Shown here: positions 24,896 through 32,654 of the stretch, piece after piece
Numbering within the stretch: position 1 is the stretch's first letter
Layout: each line of letters starts with the position of its first letter
NCBI GenBank assembly: GCA_003224055.1
Contig: QHYE01000054.1
Span: 1 to 38,999 of the forward strand
Source: Acidobacteriota bacterium
GTDB lineage: Bacteria; Acidobacteriota; Terriglobia; Acidiferrales; UBA7541
Length of the DNA stretch: 38,999 bases
Direction: 5' to 3'
Notes under the pieces: model-generated
Seen by the model: only the letters and a program-made list of their open reading frames with translations
Told to the model about the DNA's origin: nothing
Databases searched by the model: none
Made by a program: the position numbers and the translations under genes

Positions 24896-26098
24896 ATGAA
24901 CCGCGTCTACTTCGATTACAACGCTACGACCCCCGTCGAGCCGGAAGTCCTCGACGCGATGCTTCCCTACTTCTCGGGAGAATTTGGCAATGCAGCCTCC
25001 ATTCACACCCCCGGCCAGCGGGCTCGCGGCGCCGTCGAAACCGCTCGCGAACAAGTCGCCGCCCTGATCGGCGCCCGCGCCCAGGAAATCGTCTTCACCA
25101 GCGGCGGCACCGAGTCCGATAACCACGCCGTCTTCGGTGTTGTAGTACAGGCATTCCTGCCTGTCCCTACTTCAAAAAATCCCGATCCTTCTCCCCACAT
25201 CATCACCACTGCCATCGAACACGAAGCGGTGCTGAACGCGTGTCAGGCTCTGGAGAAGAGCGGTGTGCGCGTTACTTTCCTCGCGGCAAATCGTGAAGGT
25301 CAGATTGATCTCGACGAATTGCGGCAAGCTGTACGACCGGAGACTGTGCTGATCACCGTCATGCACGCCAACAATGAGCTCGGCACCGTCCAGCCGCTCG
25401 AAGAGGTTGGCCGCATCGCTAAAGAGCGAGACATCTATTTCCACACCGACGCCGTGCAGTCTGCAGGAAAAGTACCGATCGATGTGAACAAGCTTGGAGT
25501 CGACCTCCTCTCCCTCTCCGCTCACAAGTTCTACGGTCCAAAGGGCATAGGCGCTCTTTACATTCGCGGCGGAACGCGTTTGCGCCAGCTTCTGTATGGC
25601 GGGCATCACCAGCGCGGCTTCCGCCCGGGAACGGAGAACGTTGCGGGCATCGTGGGACTCGGCAAGGCCGCGGAAATCGCGCGCGAGTCACTCGCAGCAG
25701 ACGCGCGTCGCGTGTCCACCCTGCGTGACAAATTAGAACAGGGATTACTGGCACGCGTGCCGCATGCACGTGTTAACGGCGGCGCCTCTTTGCGCACTCC
25801 GAATACGACGAACCTCGTTTTTCCGGGTATCGAAGGCGAAGCGCTCCTCATTGCCCTCGACTTGAAAGGGCTCGCTTGCTCGACCGGAGCCGCCTGTTCT
25901 TCCGGCGCGGTGGAACCGTCGCACGTTCTGACGGCCATTGGTCTGCCCCCGGAAGAAGCTCGCGCCAGTCTGCGATTCAGTCTCGGCCGCCACACTACAG
26001 AACAGGAAATTGACTTTGCGCTGCAAGTCGTTCCTTCCGCCGTGGAGCAGCTTCGCGAGTTGTCGCCAACCTATCCAAAAGTGGCGGAAGCCCGGTAA
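24896..26098 (+). CDS. iscS: cysteine desulfurase (IscS/NifS) with an in-frame palindrome insertion
   Basis: 400 aa from ATG 24896 (MNRVYFDYNATTP); a GTG 12 nt upstream is in frame. This PLP enzyme takes sulfur from cysteine for Fe-S clusters and tRNA thiolation. Visible marks are FTSGGTESDN, the aldimine lysine Lys211 in SLSAHKFYGPKG, RPGTENVAGIVGLG, and the catalytic Cys334 in TGAACSSGAVEPSHVL. Residues 83-98 (from VVQAFLPVPT to DPSP), between the GTESDN strand and HIITTAIEHEAV, are about ten residues longer than in E. coli IscS. The DNA there (25142-25170) is a palindrome related to the one at 27360. It is 48 nt ahead of mnmA. Confidence 0.95.
   Translation: MNRVYFDYNATTPVEPEVLDAMLPYFSGEFGNAASIHTPGQRARGAVETAREQVAALIGARAQEIVFTSGGTESDNHAVFGVVVQAFLPVPTSKNPDPSPHIITTAIEHEAVLNACQALEKSGVRVTFLAANREGQIDLDELRQAVRPETVLITVMHANNELGTVQPLEEVGRIAKERDIYFHTDAVQSAGKVPIDVNKLGVDLLSLSAHKFYGPKGIGALYIRGGTRLRQLLYGGHHQRGFRPGTENVAGIVGLGKAAEIARESLAADARRVSTLRDKLEQGLLARVPHARVNGGASLRTPNTTNLVFPGIEGEALLIALDLKGLACSTGAACSSGAVEPSHVLTAIGLPPEEARASLRFSLGRHTTEQEIDFALQVVPSAVEQLRELSPTYPKVAEAR
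25142..25170. repeat. short palindrome inserted in frame within iscS
   Basis: The arms ACAGGCA and TGCCTGT, with outer GTAG/CTAC, make a 29-nt imperfect palindrome that exactly fills codons 83-92 of iscS. Its reverse complement aligns with the palindrome at 27360-27383 (GGGACAG-x-CA-x-GAATG core). The outer pairs next to GTAG have decayed (TA opposite CC). Confidence 0.75.
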
Positions 26099-26146
26099 AC
26101 TAAATAGGCAGGCGCCGTTGCCACGGCGGGCGTCCTTCTTGAACGC

Positions 26147-27298
26147 ATGACCACGACTACCCAATTCGATACGCTTCCGGAACGCGCAGAAATCCAGCGC
26201 GGCCTCGTCGCCGTCGCCATGTCCGGCGGTGTAGATTCCTCCACCGTTCCAGCGCTGCTCCAGGAACAAGGCCGCCCTGTCGTAGGCTTGACGATGCAGC
26301 TCTGGAATCAGCGCCGCCTTCCCGAACTGCAAGGCGATGGACCCGCACAGCACCGCTGCTGCTCGCTCGATGATGTCTACGACGCAAAAGCGGTGGCGCA
26401 GCATTTGAAGTTCCCGCATTACGTGGTGAACTTCGAGGCGCAATTTGAAGAGCGCGTCGTTCGCCCTTTCGTTAATCAATACCTTTCCGGCCGCACGCCC
26501 ATTGCCTGCACCAACTGCAACACGGACGTGAAGTTTGAGCCGCTGCTACGCATGGCGCGTCAGATCGGCGCCGAGCGGCTCGCCACCGGGCACTACGCAC
26601 GCATCCGCAAGAACGACGTCACCGGTCGCTGGGAATTGTTGCGCGCAAGAGACGAGAGCAAGGATCAATCCTATTTCCTTTGGGGCTTGTCGCAGCAGCA
26701 GCTTTCGCGCAGCGAATTCCCTTTGGGCGAACTCACCAAGGAAGAAGTCCGCGCCGTCGCGCGCCGCGCGCAGCTTCCCGTGGCGGAAAAGCCCGAAAGC
26801 ATGGAGCTATGCTTCGTGCCGAATGGAAATTACGTTCAATTCATTCAGGCGTATTCGCGCGCGAGCGGAATCTCGCTGCACGGCAGCGAAGGCGAAATCG
26901 TGACCGAAACGGGCGAGGTCATCGGACGCCACAATGGTGTGCATGAGTTCACCATCGGCCAGCGCAAAGGCCTCGGCTTTGCCGTAGGCAAGCCGCTCTA
27001 CGTGATCTCCATCGATCAAAAGCAGAATCGTGTGGTCGTGGGAGATGACGACGCTCTGCGCACCACGGCGTTTCAAATTGAAGATGTGAATTGGGTTTCG
27101 TGCGACACGCCCGATGCGCCCCTATACGCGTTCGCAAAAATTCGCCACAAGCACGAGCCGGCAGCCGCAACCATTGAGCCACTCGGAATGAATCGCGCGC
27201 GCATCACTTTCGATTCGCCCCAGCGCGCGATTACCCCCGGACAAGCGGCTGTCTTCTATGACGGGGATCGCGTGCTGGGCGGCGGCTGGATCCGCTGA
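26147..27298 (+). CDS. mnmA: tRNA-specific 2-thiouridylase MnmA
   Basis: 383 aa. The PP-loop is VAMSGGVDSSTVPALL (about 23-37). The catalytic cysteines are Cys124 in CTNCNTDVKF and Cys222 in SMELCFVPNGNY. GAERLATGHYARI, SKDQSYFLWGL and HEFTIGQRKGLG are standard MnmA segments, and the C-terminal beta-barrel closes with AVFYDGDRVLGGGWI. It adds sulfur to C2 of U34 in Lys, Glu and Gln tRNAs, receiving persulfide that originates on IscS, encoded just upstream. The insertion around PELQGDGPAQHRCCSLDDVYDA is longer than in E. coli but occurs in other bacterial MnmA proteins. Confidence 0.96.
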   Translation: MTTTTQFDTLPERAEIQRGLVAVAMSGGVDSSTVPALLQEQGRPVVGLTMQLWNQRRLPELQGDGPAQHRCCSLDDVYDAKAVAQHLKFPHYVVNFEAQFEERVVRPFVNQYLSGRTPIACTNCNTDVKFEPLLRMARQIGAERLATGHYARIRKNDVTGRWELLRARDESKDQSYFLWGLSQQQLSRSEFPLGELTKEEVRAVARRAQLPVAEKPESMELCFVPNGNYVQFIQAYSRASGISLHGSEGEIVTETGEVIGRHNGVHEFTIGQRKGLGFAVGKPLYVISIDQKQNRVVVGDDDALRTTAFQIEDVNWVSCDTPDAPLYAFAKIRHKHEPAAATIEPLGMNRARITFDSPQRAITPGQAAVFYDGDRVLGGGWIR

Positions 27299-27348
27299 AG
27301 AACCTTGTGAAACGGAAGGACGCGACTCCTTCTGCGCTCGCAATGCAC

Positions 27349-27383
27349 AAAAATAAAAAGGGACAGACAAGAATGTCTGTCCC
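27349..27383 (-). terminator. intrinsic terminator of the DUF948 gene, built from a repeat palindrome
   Basis: GGGACAGACA (27360-27369) pairs perfectly with TGTCTGTCCC (27374-27383). On the minus strand the hairpin is followed at once by TTTTTATTTTT (plus 27349-27359), the textbook terminator form, 30 nt after the DUF948 stop. In the plus direction there is no T-tract, so it would serve mnmA poorly. Confidence 0.85.
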
Positions 27384-27412
27384 CGTCTAATATCGAATCG
27401 CGGTTGTTCAGC

Positions 27413-27928
27413 TCAAATAAATAGCTCTTCTTCTTGCTGTTCGCGCGGATCGTCGCGGCGGGAGCCTCGGCCGCGCCGCGAGCGGAGAAGATCGAGGCCC
27501 ACCTTAATTCCCTGCACCAGCGCAGACGCCTTCTGCACCGGACGCCAAAAATTGTGCTTGAACTTCGATCCCGCATCTTCCACAGCTTCGAGCGTGCCCG
27601 TCAAAATTCGGTCGGCATGAACGAGTTGGCCGCGCAACCGGTCCGAGGCCTCCGTCAATACGCGGTCGATTTTCTGCGCCTGGCCGCGCGCCAAATATAC
27701 GACGTGCGACGCGTCGTTCACCATGCTGGAAATTTTCGGTTGCGTATCGTCCAACAGGATCTGGACGCGTGTAAGGATGGGACCAACACGCGCCTGTAAA
27801 TCGCTCGTCAGCCGGTTGACGTTCTCCGACGTGCGGCGCATCTGAAAAAATAACAGCGTCAGCATCACCACCTGTACGACCAGCGCTATCGCCGCGATGA
27901 TGCTGAAGAATTCGAGCCAGAATTGCAT
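27413..27928 (-). CDS. DUF948-type single-pass membrane protein
   Basis: 171 aa. One N-terminal transmembrane segment (about 6-28, FSIIAAIALVVQVVMLTLLFFQM) is followed by a long amphipathic helix region (about 30-115, with TSENVNRLTSDLQARVGPILTRVQILLDDTQPKISSMVNDA) and a basic then acidic tail. This is the shape of DUF948 proteins, whose function is unknown and which often neighbour YtxH proteins, as here (58 nt upstream). A transcript of ytxH-like plus this gene ends at the hairpin at 27349-27383. Confidence 0.8.
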   Translation of the reverse strand: MQFWLEFFSIIAAIALVVQVVMLTLLFFQMRRTSENVNRLTSDLQARVGPILTRVQILLDDTQPKISSMVNDASHVVYLARGQAQKIDRVLTEASDRLRGQLVHADRILTGTLEAVEDAGSKFKHNFWRPVQKASALVQGIKVGLDLLRSRRGRGSRRDDPREQQEEELFI

Positions 27929-27986
27929 AGGCGCCCCACCCGCCCCACTAGGAGGCGGAACCCCGTGCTACCGTCCTGCCAAGTCC

Positions 27987-28274
27987 CTACGACTTCGATT
28001 CGCGCAGATAAGCTTCGCGCCCGGCTTCGACCGCCGCCGAGATGGAATCCTTCTTGCGCACTGCAACATCCTTGCTGCGCTCGATCAACTCATCTGCGCG
28101 CTCGCGGAGCTCGCGAGCCTTCTTCTGCGCGTAATCCTTGCCTTCATCGGCCTTCTTCGCTAGGAACTCGCGCGTGTCCTCACCAGACTTCGGAGCGAAG
28201 AGAATCCCTACCAGCGCTCCAACTCCCAGCCCTACGAGGAAATATGTCACCTTGGATCCTACATTGTCCGCCAT
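27987..28274 (-). CDS. YtxH-domain protein
   Basis: 95 aa from the ATG at 28274, chosen because GGAGG lies 5 nt upstream; a longer frame to 28319 lacks this. MADNVGSKVTYFLVGLGVGALVGILFAPKSGEDTRE is the YtxH glycine-zipper membrane segment with the APKSG motif, followed by a Lys/Glu/Ala-rich helix (about 40-95). YtxH proteins are linked to envelope or general stress in Firmicutes; here the role is unknown. It is followed by the DUF948 gene. Confidence 0.88.
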   Translation of the reverse strand: MADNVGSKVTYFLVGLGVGALVGILFAPKSGEDTREFLAKKADEGKDYAQKKARELRERADELIERSKDVAVRKKDSISAAVEAGREAYLRESKS

Positions 28275-28352
28275 GGCAACCTCCACAGAAACCGTAGCAT
28301 AGCAGCATCGCGGGTGCAATGTGAGCTAACCTGTATCTGGCGCCGAAACTGG

Positions 28353-30200
28353 TTATTCCTTTGAAACACTCCCTAAATGCTCGAGAATTTTCTCCGCGCT
28401 TTTTCGCGTCACCAGCTGGCTTAATTTCTCCACTCCCGCTCGCTGCACATTGGCTACACTTCCAAATTCCTTCAGCAGTTTTTGCGCGGTCCTTGCCCCC
28501 ACCCCAGGAATATCCTTGAGCGCTGTTTCCGTCTGACGTTTGCCGCGACGCTGCCTGTGGAAGGAAACCGCGAAGCGGTGAGTCTCGTCTCGGATTTGCT
28601 GAATCAGGTGGAGCACGGGCGAGTGGCGGTCCAGCACGACCGGTTCGTCCTCCTGCCCATAGACGTAGAGGATCTCTTCCCTTTTTGCGATGCTGGCCAT
28701 CGGCTGATTGATGACTTGCAGCGATTCCAGGGCCTGAGCGGCGGCATGAAGCTGGCCAATTCCGCCGTCAATCAGAATCAACCCGGGCAGTTCTTTCTTC
28801 TCCTCCAGGACGCGCCGGTAGCGGCGCGTGACCGCTTCGCGCATGCTTGCAAAGTCATCGTTGAGCCTGGGCAGTTGAGCGCTGCCTCCGTCTTCTCCGC
28901 GGCCGTCCTCCCCGCGAATGATGAATTTCCGGTAGTCCGATTTTTTCATCCGTCCATTTTCCCAGACGACCATCGAAGCGACGGTATCTGTCCCCTGGAT
29001 ATGAGAAATGTCGAAGCTCTCGATGCGCTTGGGTTCGTCGGCGAGATTGAGCGCATTTTGCAACGCTTCGCCAATGGCTTTCGAACTCGGCTTCAGCACG
29101 CGAAAACGCTGCTCGAACGAATGTTTTGCGTTGTTCTCCACCAGATCGAGAAACGCGCGCTTGCTCCCGCGCTGCGGCGTGAAGATCTCGACTTTGTGGC
29201 CCGCGCGCTCCGTCAGCGTCTCCTCCAGAAGTTCGCGGTCCTCGAAATCCGCGAAGACGTGGATGGCTTTCGGCAAATACTCCGCTTCCAGATAGAGCTG
29301 CTTCAGAAGAGAAGGAACGAATTCCTGCGCATCAAATTCTTCCAGGTCCTCACAATAAAATTCCCGCCGATCGACAACCCGCCCGCCGCGCAAATGAAAA
29401 AGATTCGCGGCCACCAGCGGCGGTTCGGCATAGTACGCAAGGACGTCCGTGTCGTCACCCTGCGCGGAAGCGATGCGCTGGCGCTCTTCAATATCTTCAA
29501 GCGTGCGCAGCAGGTCGCGGTACGATGCAGCCTGCTCGAAATGTTCTTTCTCCGCGGCCGCGCCCATGCGTTCTTCGAGGCTTTTGATCAGGTCGTGCCG
29601 CCGACCTTCCAGGAAGAGCCGCACATCGCGCGCGGCTTCCGCGTAGCGATCGTCCGTCGTCAGCCCGGTAACACAGGGGCCCAGGCACCGTTTGATGTAG
29701 TACTGCAAGCAAGGCCGCGGGTGAGATCGCGAGAGGTCCACCGTGCAGGACGGAACCATGAACCGCTTGTGGACAAAATGGAGAATCCGCCGCGCCAGAC
29801 TCGACGGGAAGTACGGACCGAAATACAGCGACCCGTCCTTCTTGATGCGCCGCGTGAAATACACGCGCGGATATTTTTCCGCGGCCGTGAATTTGATGTA
29901 CGGATAGGTCTTGTCGTCGCGCAGCACGACGTTGAATTTCGGGCGGTACTGCTTGATGAGGTTGTGCTCGAGCGCCAGGGCTTCGCGCTCATTGCCGACG
30001 AGAATCGTCTCCATGTCGGCGATTTCCCGCGCCAGCGAACCCGTCTTGGCATCGGCCCAACGTGATTCCAGGAAATATGAGCGCACGCGGCTTCGCAGGT
30101 TGCGCGCCTTCCCGACGTAAAGCACGGTGCCGCCAGCGTCTTTGAACAGGTAGACACCTGGCGTTTCAGGGAGCAAAGCGGCTTTTTCGCGGGGTTCCAT
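28353..30200 (-). CDS. uvrC: excinuclease ABC subunit C
   Basis: 615 aa from ATG 30200; an in-frame TTG eight codons upstream is less likely. The GIY-YIG nuclease domain (PGVYLFKDAGGTVLYVGKARNLRSRVRSYF) makes the 3' incision. Then come the Cys-containing region (CTVDLSRSHPRPCLQYYIKRCLGPC), a UVR motif (about 195-235), the RNase H-like 5' nuclease (FDISHIQGTDTVASMVVWENGRMKKSDYRKF, LILIDGGIGQLHAA) and a C-terminal helix-hairpin-helix pair (DIPGVGARTAQKLLKEFGS). It cuts on both sides of the lesion in UvrA/UvrB repair. uvrA lies 4 kb away on the same strand but in a separate unit. Confidence 0.97.
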   Translation of the reverse strand: MEPREKAALLPETPGVYLFKDAGGTVLYVGKARNLRSRVRSYFLESRWADAKTGSLAREIADMETILVGNEREALALEHNLIKQYRPKFNVVLRDDKTYPYIKFTAAEKYPRVYFTRRIKKDGSLYFGPYFPSSLARRILHFVHKRFMVPSCTVDLSRSHPRPCLQYYIKRCLGPCVTGLTTDDRYAEAARDVRLFLEGRRHDLIKSLEERMGAAAEKEHFEQAASYRDLLRTLEDIEERQRIASAQGDDTDVLAYYAEPPLVAANLFHLRGGRVVDRREFYCEDLEEFDAQEFVPSLLKQLYLEAEYLPKAIHVFADFEDRELLEETLTERAGHKVEIFTPQRGSKRAFLDLVENNAKHSFEQRFRVLKPSSKAIGEALQNALNLADEPKRIESFDISHIQGTDTVASMVVWENGRMKKSDYRKFIIRGEDGRGEDGGSAQLPRLNDDFASMREAVTRRYRRVLEEKKELPGLILIDGGIGQLHAAAQALESLQVINQPMASIAKREEILYVYGQEDEPVVLDRHSPVLHLIQQIRDETHRFAVSFHRQRRGKRQTETALKDIPGVGARTAQKLLKEFGSVANVQRAGVEKLSQLVTRKSAEKILEHLGSVSKE

Positions 30201-30277
30201 GGAGCTCTTTGCAGAACGCTGCAATCGCGGACAACTTCCATCATACTAGAGGGAATCCAAGAGGTGGGAGAGCCTCT

Positions 30278-30784
30278 GTGCCCAGCATGAGATTCAGGAT
30301 AGCGATTCCAATTCTCGCGGCGCTCTTGCTATTGTGCGCTGCATCGCTTGTGCACGCGCAAGACCCGCCGCAGGAATCCTCCTCTAAACCTGCTGACGCG
30401 CCAAGTCCCGCGCCGGAAAAGCCAACCGGTAAGCCCGCAAAGAACGATAAGAAGAATAAGGATACCGCGACAAATTCAGCGCCGGATCAGCCCACTTGGG
30501 ATCCGCTGCGAGCTGAAAAAGATCTCGAAGTGGGCCAGTACTACATGCGGAAGGGCGATGTGGACGCGGCGATCGACCGCTTCGAGGACGCCACACTGGC
30601 AAAACCCGGCTACGCGATTCCCTTTCGATTTCTGGGCGAGGCGCAGGAGAAGAAGGGCTTGAAGAAGCAGGCCATCAAATCCTATCAGCGGTATTTGGAT
30701 TTGTATCCTCACGCGGAAGATCGAGAGAAAATTCAAAAGCGAATCGAAAAGCTCCATAAGGCAACGGAGAAACAGAAGAATTAG
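30278..30784 (+). CDS. exported TPR-like protein
   Basis: 168 aa from GTG 30278, preceded by GGGAGAG at 6 nt; ATG 30287 is the alternative. The N-terminus is a signal peptide (RFRIAIPILAALLLLCAASLVHAQ). A Pro/Lys/Ser-rich linker (about 30-70) leads to two TPR-like repeats (EVGQYYMRKGDVDAAIDRFEDATLAKPGYAIPFRFLGEAQEKKGLKKQAIKSYQRYLDLYP). It probably acts as a periplasmic scaffold. The fold resembles the C-terminal repeats of BamD-like proteins, but the protein is too short to call that. It diverges from uvrC, with start regions only about 80 nt apart. Confidence 0.8.
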   Translation: MPSMRFRIAIPILAALLLLCAASLVHAQDPPQESSSKPADAPSPAPEKPTGKPAKNDKKNKDTATNSAPDQPTWDPLRAEKDLEVGQYYMRKGDVDAAIDRFEDATLAKPGYAIPFRFLGEAQEKKGLKKQAIKSYQRYLDLYPHAEDREKIQKRIEKLHKATEKQKN

Positions 30785-30868
30785 TCCTGGCGCTTGTCTT
30801 CTCTGGCCTGTTCCCCGGCGGCACCGACAATCATTTCGTCGCCGTGAGCGTACTCGCCCTTGCAAAAA

Positions 30869-31597
30869 TTAACGCGCGAGACGGTCGAGGACGCGGCGGG
30901 CTCGGTCAAATTCGGCGAAGCGCTTTTCCTCCGCGCGAAATTCCTTTGAATGCGAAACCAGGCTGCAGCCGGAACGACGGGTAGGATGCTTCACGTGCAG
31001 CATTTCGTGAAACAAAACATATTCCACGGCGCATTGCGGAACCCTTGCGCGGTCCATTCGCCGGTTTAGCAGAATCTGATTGGGACCGGGATCGTAGCAG
31101 CCGAATTGCCGCCGCCAGTTTTTCGAGCTCCACCCGATACGCGGACGCTGCAATTCTCCGCCGAAATATTTTCCATTCAGATCCTCGAAGAGCTTCTCTA
31201 AATCAAAAAATTCCCCGCGAGGATTCGCGGCTGCCAGCCGGACGCGTCCGCCGCGCATGCGGTTCATGCGCGCCCGGGTTCGATCGCTGCGCGCGTACTC
31301 CAAATACGGTTCGACAAGAGACCGCGGCGCTTTCCGGCGGTACACTCGTCCGAGCAGCAAAGCCGCCGCTCCCTCAAGCACCGGGCGCGGCGCACGCCGC
31401 AAAAGGTCCGAGAACCGTACGTAAATCATCTCCTCGCGCCGCCGGATCGTCAGCACCAGACTCGAATAAGCGTAAAATTCGACGCGGAAACGCGGAGGCC
31501 GGCCGTCACACCCAAGCCGCGTAAACACCCGCTGAAAAAGCGGCGCGCCGCCTGGCACGGGATGATTTTCTCGCTGATTCGCGTTCGCCAATCTCAT
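30869..31597 (-). CDS. SprT-like / YgjP-type zinc metallopeptidase
   Basis: 242 aa. The zinc site is HEMLH at 197-201 in AVEYVLFHEMLHVKHP, with a third ligand probably His216 in VSHSKEFRAEEKRF. LNGKYFGGELQRPRIGWSSKNWRRQFGCYDPGPNQILLNRRM is typical of the SprT-like/WLM fold preceding the active-site helix. No signal peptide, so cytoplasmic. Human and yeast relatives cut DNA-protein crosslinks; a DNA-repair role here would fit its place downstream of uvrA but is speculative. It starts 16 nt after the preceding small gene and is the last of the run. Confidence 0.82.
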   Translation of the reverse strand: MRLANANQRENHPVPGGAPLFQRVFTRLGCDGRPPRFRVEFYAYSSLVLTIRRREEMIYVRFSDLLRRAPRPVLEGAAALLLGRVYRRKAPRSLVEPYLEYARSDRTRARMNRMRGGRVRLAAANPRGEFFDLEKLFEDLNGKYFGGELQRPRIGWSSKNWRRQFGCYDPGPNQILLNRRMDRARVPQCAVEYVLFHEMLHVKHPTRRSGCSLVSHSKEFRAEEKRFAEFDRARRVLDRLAR

Positions 31598-31613
31598 CAG
31601 ATTTTCAGGCCCA

Positions 31614-32138
31614 TCAATTCTTGCGGCGGACCGGCGGAGGCGCCACTTTTTTCTTGGCCTTCTCCGCGTCGTTCAGGGCGTCCCGCGTTCCTTCGATGGC
31701 ATCGTCGAGATTATCCTTATAAATCTCGCGTTCCGCGCCTTCCGCCGACAGCTTTTCAAGGATAACCAGAAACTCCTTGGTGCGCACGGACATCAGTTCA
31801 ACTCCTTTGCGGATGTTGTCCTGTTTTTCAATCCCCAGCTGGATGAGATCCGCTGCGTCGTCCACGCAGCCCACGTACGCATTGAGGAGCGAGTTCAGCA
31901 TGTCCGCATGACGGTTTGTGGAAGGATGCTCCAGTTCATATTGAAATTTTTTCAAACGGTCTTCCGCGAACAGGAGAAAAAGCCGGATGCGCTCGTTGGT
32001 ATTGTTTTCCGCATCGCGGATTTTGTCAGCTTCGATGGATGAGAGATAGTCCTTCTGTTGCTGAAGGCCGGCGTTCGCGGCCTGCGAACCGCTGAGAACC
32101 AGATAGGAAGCGAATAGGACGCGCGTCAGGAATCTCAC
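31614..32138 (-). CDS. small exported helical protein, unknown function
   Basis: 174 aa. Signal peptide about 1-22 (MRFLTRVLFASYLVLSGSQANA-like, cleavage near ANAG). The mature part is almost wholly predicted helix (YLSSIEADKIRDAENNTNERIRLFLLFAEDRLKKFQYELEHP, then a second bundle to about 160) with a Lys/Pro tail PPPVRRKN. I do not recognise the family. Its ATG overlaps the stop of the next small exported gene by 4 nt, so the two are probably made in equal amounts and may interact. Confidence 0.75.
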   Translation of the reverse strand: MRFLTRVLFASYLVLSGSQAANAGLQQQKDYLSSIEADKIRDAENNTNERIRLFLLFAEDRLKKFQYELEHPSTNRHADMLNSLLNAYVGCVDDAADLIQLGIEKQDNIRKGVELMSVRTKEFLVILEKLSAEGAEREIYKDNLDDAIEGTRDALNDAEKAKKKVAPPPVRRKN

Positions 32139-32650
32139 GGTTGTTTCTCCGGTGGAGGCGGATTTTTCGCCTTCTGGTTCAGCGGACGGTTTGGGAATAG
32201 CAGTTTCAGCAGCTCGTCATCCATGGCGGCTAGATCCTCGCGGACGATTTCGAGCGGTGGCTTGAAAGGCTCGGGAGCCACGAGCAAACTCTCTGCAATC
32301 TCGCGAATTCCCTTGCGTGCCTGGATCTCCAACTGGCGGTAGCCATTCGGCTGTTTCTCGGCGTTGGGGTGTTGCTTTTTCAAAGCATCGAGCGTCGCGC
32401 GAACATTGTCCCGATATTTTTCGAGCGTCAGGCCGACGGTACTGTTGTCACCGGCCTTTTCGGCTTGCCTGACGGCTTCGAACTGAGTTTCGCCGAGTTT
32501 TTGGAGAAGTTTTGCTTTGCGAACAGAATCCGATTCCCGATCGAATCGCGTCTGGAGATCTGCCAGCTGGCCTGCTGCGAAAGGAGGCCATACAAAAAGA
32601 ACAAGCGCGAGGCCGAAAGCCGCTCCCAGGGATGTGCCGCGAGCCTTCAT
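32135..32650 (-). CDS. small exported helical protein, unknown function
   Basis: 171 aa with a signal peptide (about 1-28, GAAFGLALVLFVWPPFAAGQ). The mature protein is helical (LADLQTRFDRESDSVRKAKLLQKLGETQFEAVRQAEKAGD, possibly one TPR-like hairpin) and ends in the basic, proline-rich NPPPPEKQP. No family recognised. It lies 4 nt after the TPR-protein gene and overlaps its partner by 4 nt. The shared features of both partners (size, signal peptide, helical body, Pro/Lys tail) suggest one functional unit. Confidence 0.75.
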   Translation of the reverse strand: MKARGTSLGAAFGLALVLFVWPPFAAGQLADLQTRFDRESDSVRKAKLLQKLGETQFEAVRQAEKAGDNSTVGLTLEKYRDNVRATLDALKKQHPNAEKQPNGYRQLEIQARKGIREIAESLLVAPEPFKPPLEIVREDLAAMDDELLKLLFPNRPLNQKAKNPPPPEKQP

Positions 32651-32654
32651 GCGG

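Noticed and set aside
28482-30065. Plus-strand open frame of 527 codons opposite uvrC
   Set aside because: It lies wholly antisense to a certain UvrC gene; its openness follows from codon bias in GC-rich DNA, and the translation has no recognisable domain.
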